Shown one piece after another: positions 29,801-35,900 of a stretch of DNA of 64,000 nucleotides. Every line of letters begins with the position of its first letter. Within the stretch, counting starts at the first letter, position 1. The DNA lies in NCBI GenBank assembly GCA_018389105.1, contig JACATO010000095.1:186001-250000 (forward strand), given 5' to 3'. Made by a program: the position numbers and the translations under genes. Origin of the DNA: Nautilus pompilius. Its lineage: Eukaryota; Mollusca; Cephalopoda; Nautilida; Nautilidae. The notes beneath the pieces are model-generated. The model searched no databases and was not told the origin of the DNA. It worked only from the letters and a program-made list of their open reading frames with translations.

Positions 29801-31150
29801 ACCAAGCTCAATTCTGGCAGGCCATTGAGAAAAGTTGGGAGGAAATGGCCAATTCCGACTGCCTTCGTTTGGTCGAATCCATGCCCCATCATTGTCGAGA
29901 AGTGATCGAAAATCACGGATACGCCACCCACTACTAGCCAATTGATCATTTCCATTCATTTGTTTGATTATAATTTGGAATGTTAAAAAATATTTTATGG
30001 TTTTGCTCACTGTTCCAACTCTTTTGTCATGATACAAATTGGACATTACCAATTCAAATATTTTTTCCAGAGAATATGTAAACATATAGCATGTGTTGCT
30101 TTTATACATTGTAAAGGCATGTTTTTTGCATATAATAAAAAATGTGGTGGGTATTTAAATGCTTTTTTTTTTTTAAAACGAAGGAACTCAAATATCAATT
30201 TCACAGCAAGTGTCCCATCTCTCTTGTCTGGCACTGTATATTGTTAATTTTGAATACAGAACTTATTTAAATTACTTTGCTGGCACTGGTTAAACAGATA
30301 AGTATTAAAGTGTCATGTCAGCTTGATACCTACATGCAAACTGCTTATTTTATCTTTCCAGGGTATTTCTTGGAATACTGTTCGATACATGATTGGCGAA
30401 GTACAGTATGGTGGTCGGGTTACAGATGACTTTGACAAAAGACTTCTCAATACATTTGCAAAGGTAAATGCTTAAAGAAGGATTTTTTTATTTTTAAAGA
30501 ATATAACCAGGTGAGTTTTAGTCATTATTTGATTTACACACTTATCTTTTTTTGAAGAAAGCAGTATTTCCCACAACTATTTTGTTTTAGAAACACCTTA
30601 TAGCATTATTTTTTTTTGCCTAATCTGCTTGTTTTTATTGTGCAGGTTTGGTTTGGAGAGTTCATGTTTCAGGATACCTTCCAGTTTTATAAAGGCTACA
30701 CTATCACTAAAGCCAAAACTTTGGACGAAATTACAGAATTTATCAAGTGTCTACCTTTGTTTGACTCTCCTGAAGCTTTTGGTCTTCATTCTAATGCTGA
30801 TATCACGTAAGGCATTTTGTTTGATGTGTTTATCTGTGAAATTGATACTTAAACATTCTTACTACATTAGATGCATGTTGCCAAGTTGGTCAGCTCTGCT
30901 TGGTTCTTGATACACAGGTCTTGTCTTTTTATTTTGTGAAACCATTCAGTTAAACCACAGTGCTGTTTAGAACCTCGTGAATGTATAAAAAAAATATTTG
31001 ATAAATTGTTTGTCAAGGGGGAAAAAAGATTTAAATATTTAATTCATTTGCTCTTTTATAATAACTGAAAAGGTCATTATACCACTTTATTTCCTCAGTA
31101 TGTCAGATTAGTTTTATTTCTCAGATTTTCAATATAAACAACATCTAGGA

Positions 31151-31209
<59 letters not shown>

Positions 31210-32888
31210 TATTTTATTATTATTCACACACAACAAAAACATTTTCTGTGGTCACTTGCAGCATAGATACATGGAAGTCACTACATTGGTAGAGAATACT
31301 TGTAGGATGATACCTGCAACTTCTAAAAGATTGGTGATACATCTGAGCAGTAGATGAAGAAATTGGTAGATTATGCAACAATTGTACAAGTTCCTTTGCA
31401 TAAACAAACAAAAAATCACCTGGAAGTGGTCTTGATCACATGTCAAATTGAATTTTAAAATGTTTAGTAAATAAATACTCTGTATCTTTGCTTGTAAATT
31501 TCATTTTCCTTATACTGACACACACACACATACTGAATACTACTGTAGATTGCATGGTGTTTATTATTATTTATTCCTTATGGGTTTAGAAAAAAATTAT
31601 AATAAAGTACTAATGCTTTTTTGTAACTGGTTTTGCTCACAACCTTATCTACTGTTGCTTACATTTACAGGTATCAGAGTAGTCTTGCTAACAGTGTTCT
31701 GGACACCATCTTGAATATCCAACCAAAGGAAAGCAGTGGGGGGACAGGGGAGACAAGGGAAAGTGTTGTACACAGACAAGCAGAAGACATGCTGGAGAAG
31801 CTGCCACCAGACTACATTCCCCATGAGGTAAGTGGCCACAGTGCCTGTTGGTGGCATATCTGTCTGCCACTGTTTACTTTTCTCATCTCTCAGCTCAGAA
31901 AATAGAATTAGCTGTTTCTTTTGTTGTAAAGAACAAGAGCTTTGTTGTTAACAGAAAATCACCTATTAATAAAGGAAGTTGTTATTCTTTGTTTAGATTT
32001 TTTGTTGTTTTTCAGAATGAAAGACTGGGAAAAGTATAATTTTTATTTTATTGGTTTGGTTTCTGATGCTGCAATTGCATTTTTCCAAATTTTTTTATTT
32101 TAAACATTTTTCTTTATGTTAAAGAGAGAAAGAAGAGATTGTCTGCACCTTTTGGATGTTGTTCTTTTATGGAAATGTTTTTGTTATTCGTTTCATATCC
32201 TCAAGGTTTGCTCACTTTTGATTGTTATATGAAATCTATGAAAAATAAACTTGCTTCTTTTTTTTTTACATTTGTGTATATTAATAAGTAAAGAAATGCA
32301 TTAGAGTTAAGTCTAGAAGAGCGGGAGAATTCTCTTGACTTGTATAGAGCTCTTTCCATCTCAGCATCTACAATATTCCACAGAAAATTCCAGAGGCATT
32401 TAGTTGGTGTGGGGATATGACATGCATTGCACTTAACCACCTTTGATCTTGTCTGAGCAGGTTGTAGTTTATCCCACTAGTCCTATCATACCCAAAATAT
32501 TTGCTCATTTTACTTGACCTGTTATAGATCATAATAAAACATTTATTGTTGTCTTCAAAACCTGTGCTAAAAATATTGCTACTAAAACTATAACCATTGT
32601 TTTTCTTCATGCAGGTGAAAGACAGATTAATTAAAATGGGATTGTTACAACCAATAAACATTTTTCTACGTCAAGAAATTGATCGCATGCAAAAGGTGAT
32701 CACCAATGTGCGAAACACGTTAATCGACTTGAAGCTTGCCATAGATGGCACCATCATTATGAGTGAGGTAAGTGTGCATTAAAAAGTCACCTTTATCATT
32801 GGTGGCAATTCTACTATTATTACCAGGGTTACAACGACAGGTAAGTATGAGTGGTGTCTCACACACACACACACCACACACACATGCA

Positions 32889-32945
<57 letters not shown>

Positions 32946-35900
32946 ACAGACAGACAGACCGAAAGGTACTTCTGAGGTCTATCTAAAAAGTATCCGATTT
33001 TATTTTTTCCCGTGGGAAGTAATGACGTTAGGGAGGAAAAAATGTGCATAGTGGAGCCGCATGCATTGTTTTTGGCAGGCTTGCTGGATGCGTCAGTCGC
33101 TGTCAGGCAGCCAGCGTGTGAGGTGCTGTACTACTTACTCATCGCATTTTCATTTCACCTGTGGTGACGGAACATGTGGAGCAACAATCTTGCATCAAGT
33201 TTTGCCAAAAGCTTGGAGATACCCAAGCGGAAACAATTTGCAAAATTCAACAGGCTTTTGGTAACAATACCATGGCTGTTACCCAAATAAAAGAATGGTA
33301 CAACAGGTTCAAAGATGGCCACACATCAGTGGAGAGTGACCAGCATTCCAGGAGGCTGTCAATAAGACGCAATGCAGTTGTTATCCTGAAAGTGCAGACC
33401 TTGATAATGGAGGATCGTCATTTGATGGTGCAGGAAATTGGTGATGAGGTTGGGATCAGTAAAGATTCTGCACATGCAATTGTAAAGGATGATTTGGGCT
33501 TGTGCAGAGTGGCAGCGAAATTTGTGCCCAAGCTGCTTTCTCAGGAACAACAACAATTTCGTCTTGAGGTTGTACAGGACCTGCTGGATACTGCCAACAG
33601 GGATCCTGAGTTCCAGAATACCGTGATAACTGGAAATGAGACATGGGTGTACAGGTACAACCGGGAAACAAAAGCTCAGTCATCACAGTGGAAGCACCCA
33701 ATGTCAAGTCTGGAACAAAATCAAAGTGATGCTGACTGTTTTCTTTGACTACCAAGGCGTTGTGCATCATGAATATGCATCAGAAGGACAAACATTTTCA
33801 AAGGAGTACTATCAGGAAGTCCTCCGACGTCTTCGTGATGCAGTTCGGTGCAAGAAACCGGATCTGTGGGCCTCGCAAAACTGGCAGCTGCATCATGACA
33901 ACGCCTCGGCTCATTTGTCACAGCTGATCCAAGGTTTCTTGGCAAAGAAAGGCATTTCACTCATTCGCCAGGCTCCCTACTCTCCAGACATGGCTCCTTC
34001 TGACTTCTGGTTGTTCCCAAAAATGAAGGTGCCACTGAAAGGCTCCCGCTTTGAGAGCCGAGAGGACATCATGCAGAATTTGCAGAATGTGACGGCAGAG
34101 CTGAGAGCCATTCTGGAAGAAGCATTCCAGACGTGCTTCAAACAGTGGAAGGATCGCTGGGCTAAGTGTGTGGAGGCACAAGGAGCCTACTTCGAAGGGG
34201 ATTAGCAATTGAACCCCACCAACTACGTATTTTCTTTTTCCCAGCCTAAGGTCAGATATGTTTTCGACAGACCTCGTATGTGCATGGCACATCTTGACAA
34301 AGAAAACATTAATAATTTGAATAGTAATCTCACTGATTCCAGATTGTTGTCTAATTAATATAGTAAGCAACTTTTATTTATTCTACATACTACATCATCT
34401 TTATATCATCTTCAATGATCAATGTAAAGTATTAAAAGGTAATCTTTATGCAATATTTACATGGCATTAAATATGAAAGTTAGTAAATGGCACATAAAGA
34501 TGGTCTTTTTAGTTCTTTGTGTCAGTCATTGAAGATAGACTTACAATGAATTTGACCTGGTGGAATTAATATTATAACTCTTTGGAACTTTAAAGAATAA
34601 CATCTTTACTAGAGGAAAAAATGTCTAACAAATTTTATTCTGTTTTAGAGATAAGCTGAAAATAATTCCATAAATTTTTAACATATGCCCCCTCCTAGAC
34701 CTTGTTTTTAAATGATTTTAAGATCATTAGACTCTTGTGATACCTCAAAGAGGAAAACCAGAAGTAAATTCTTGAGTCTGTTGGAGTCTAACTGAAACCT
34801 CTGACATATGGGATAATTTTTTTTTTAAAGTTCTTTTTATTACCTGGCTTTAACAGAACATCCAGAGAAAGACTAATCCATAGGTCCACTTAATAACGTA
34901 ACTTTATTAATAAGATATGGCTAATTTGTTTTAATAAAGTATTTGCTTGCATGTTTTTAAAAATGTGAACTCCTAAGGTGAAAATTTAGCCAAAATTGTC
35001 AATACAAGGTTTTGGTATTAAAGAGTTTAAGTAGATGGATTGGCTTTTAGAGCTAGTAGCTGAATTTTAGCTATTAAATCATTCCTAGCTGCTGAATAAA
35101 ATGATGCCAATGTAAAAGGGAATACCATAAATTTCTTAGAAATTACAAATCATTCAGTCATAATTATGAAAGATTGATAGTAGGCAAAACAGGAGCTATT
35201 TGTTACGACACTAGTAATTTCTAATTAAATGTACATATTAACTAGAATTGATAGCATATTTTTTGATCTTTATGGGCTCAATTATAGCATTATCTATAAA
35301 TTAATCAGGAAATACTGGCTCTGCAACAGTTAGTCTCAGACTCCTCTATGTGATACTTAATCTAGCTATGTAAATCTTGTCTTATAAAATTTTAGAAATC
35401 ACAGCAAGTGTGCAATATGATAGATGCTTCATATATAAAAGTGAAAGTTTTATTAAAATAGGAATGTGTAAAATCAAAATAAGTTTCTATTTGCCACTTA
35501 GTAAGAAAATTTTGCCTATTTAAAAGCCAGAATAATTAGAATTGTGCTAAAAGATGTCCAATGAGGAACAAGCTCAGTCTTGCATTTGTGCACTGTAGAA
35601 GTTGCGATTTGTAGTATTGCATTGTGGAAATGTTTTCTTAATTACTGGTCAACACACATTTTACATAGTTTCAAATTAAGGTTCTAGATAAAAGGTTAAC
35701 TTCTAGATTACAAACAATAAAAAAAATTTCCCCTCTCTTTAGTAAAATTGAAATTGTGATAATATACTAAATACGCATTAAAACATTTGCTGATACCAGT
35801 CACATAGACCTACAAATATCAGACATTTTTGCTATGTTTTTATAACCTCCAGAATTTACGAGATGCTTTAGACAACATGTATGATGCTAAAGTTCCAAAC

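Larger units (their letters stand above)
28100..30361 (+). other. Dynein intron carrying an IR/DR Tc1-like element
   Basis: A 2.3-kb intron, most of which is the transposon at 28603-30236. The flanking intron sequence is AT-rich and unremarkable. Confidence 0.85.
32768..35852 (+). other. Large dynein intron with microsatellite and mariner
   Basis: A 3.1-kb intron, the longest in the visible part of the dynein gene. It holds a compound CA/CT/CAGA tract, a 1.3-kb mariner directly beside it and a foldback-repeat copy near 35190. The remaining 1.5 kb is AT-rich without recognised features. Confidence 0.75.
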
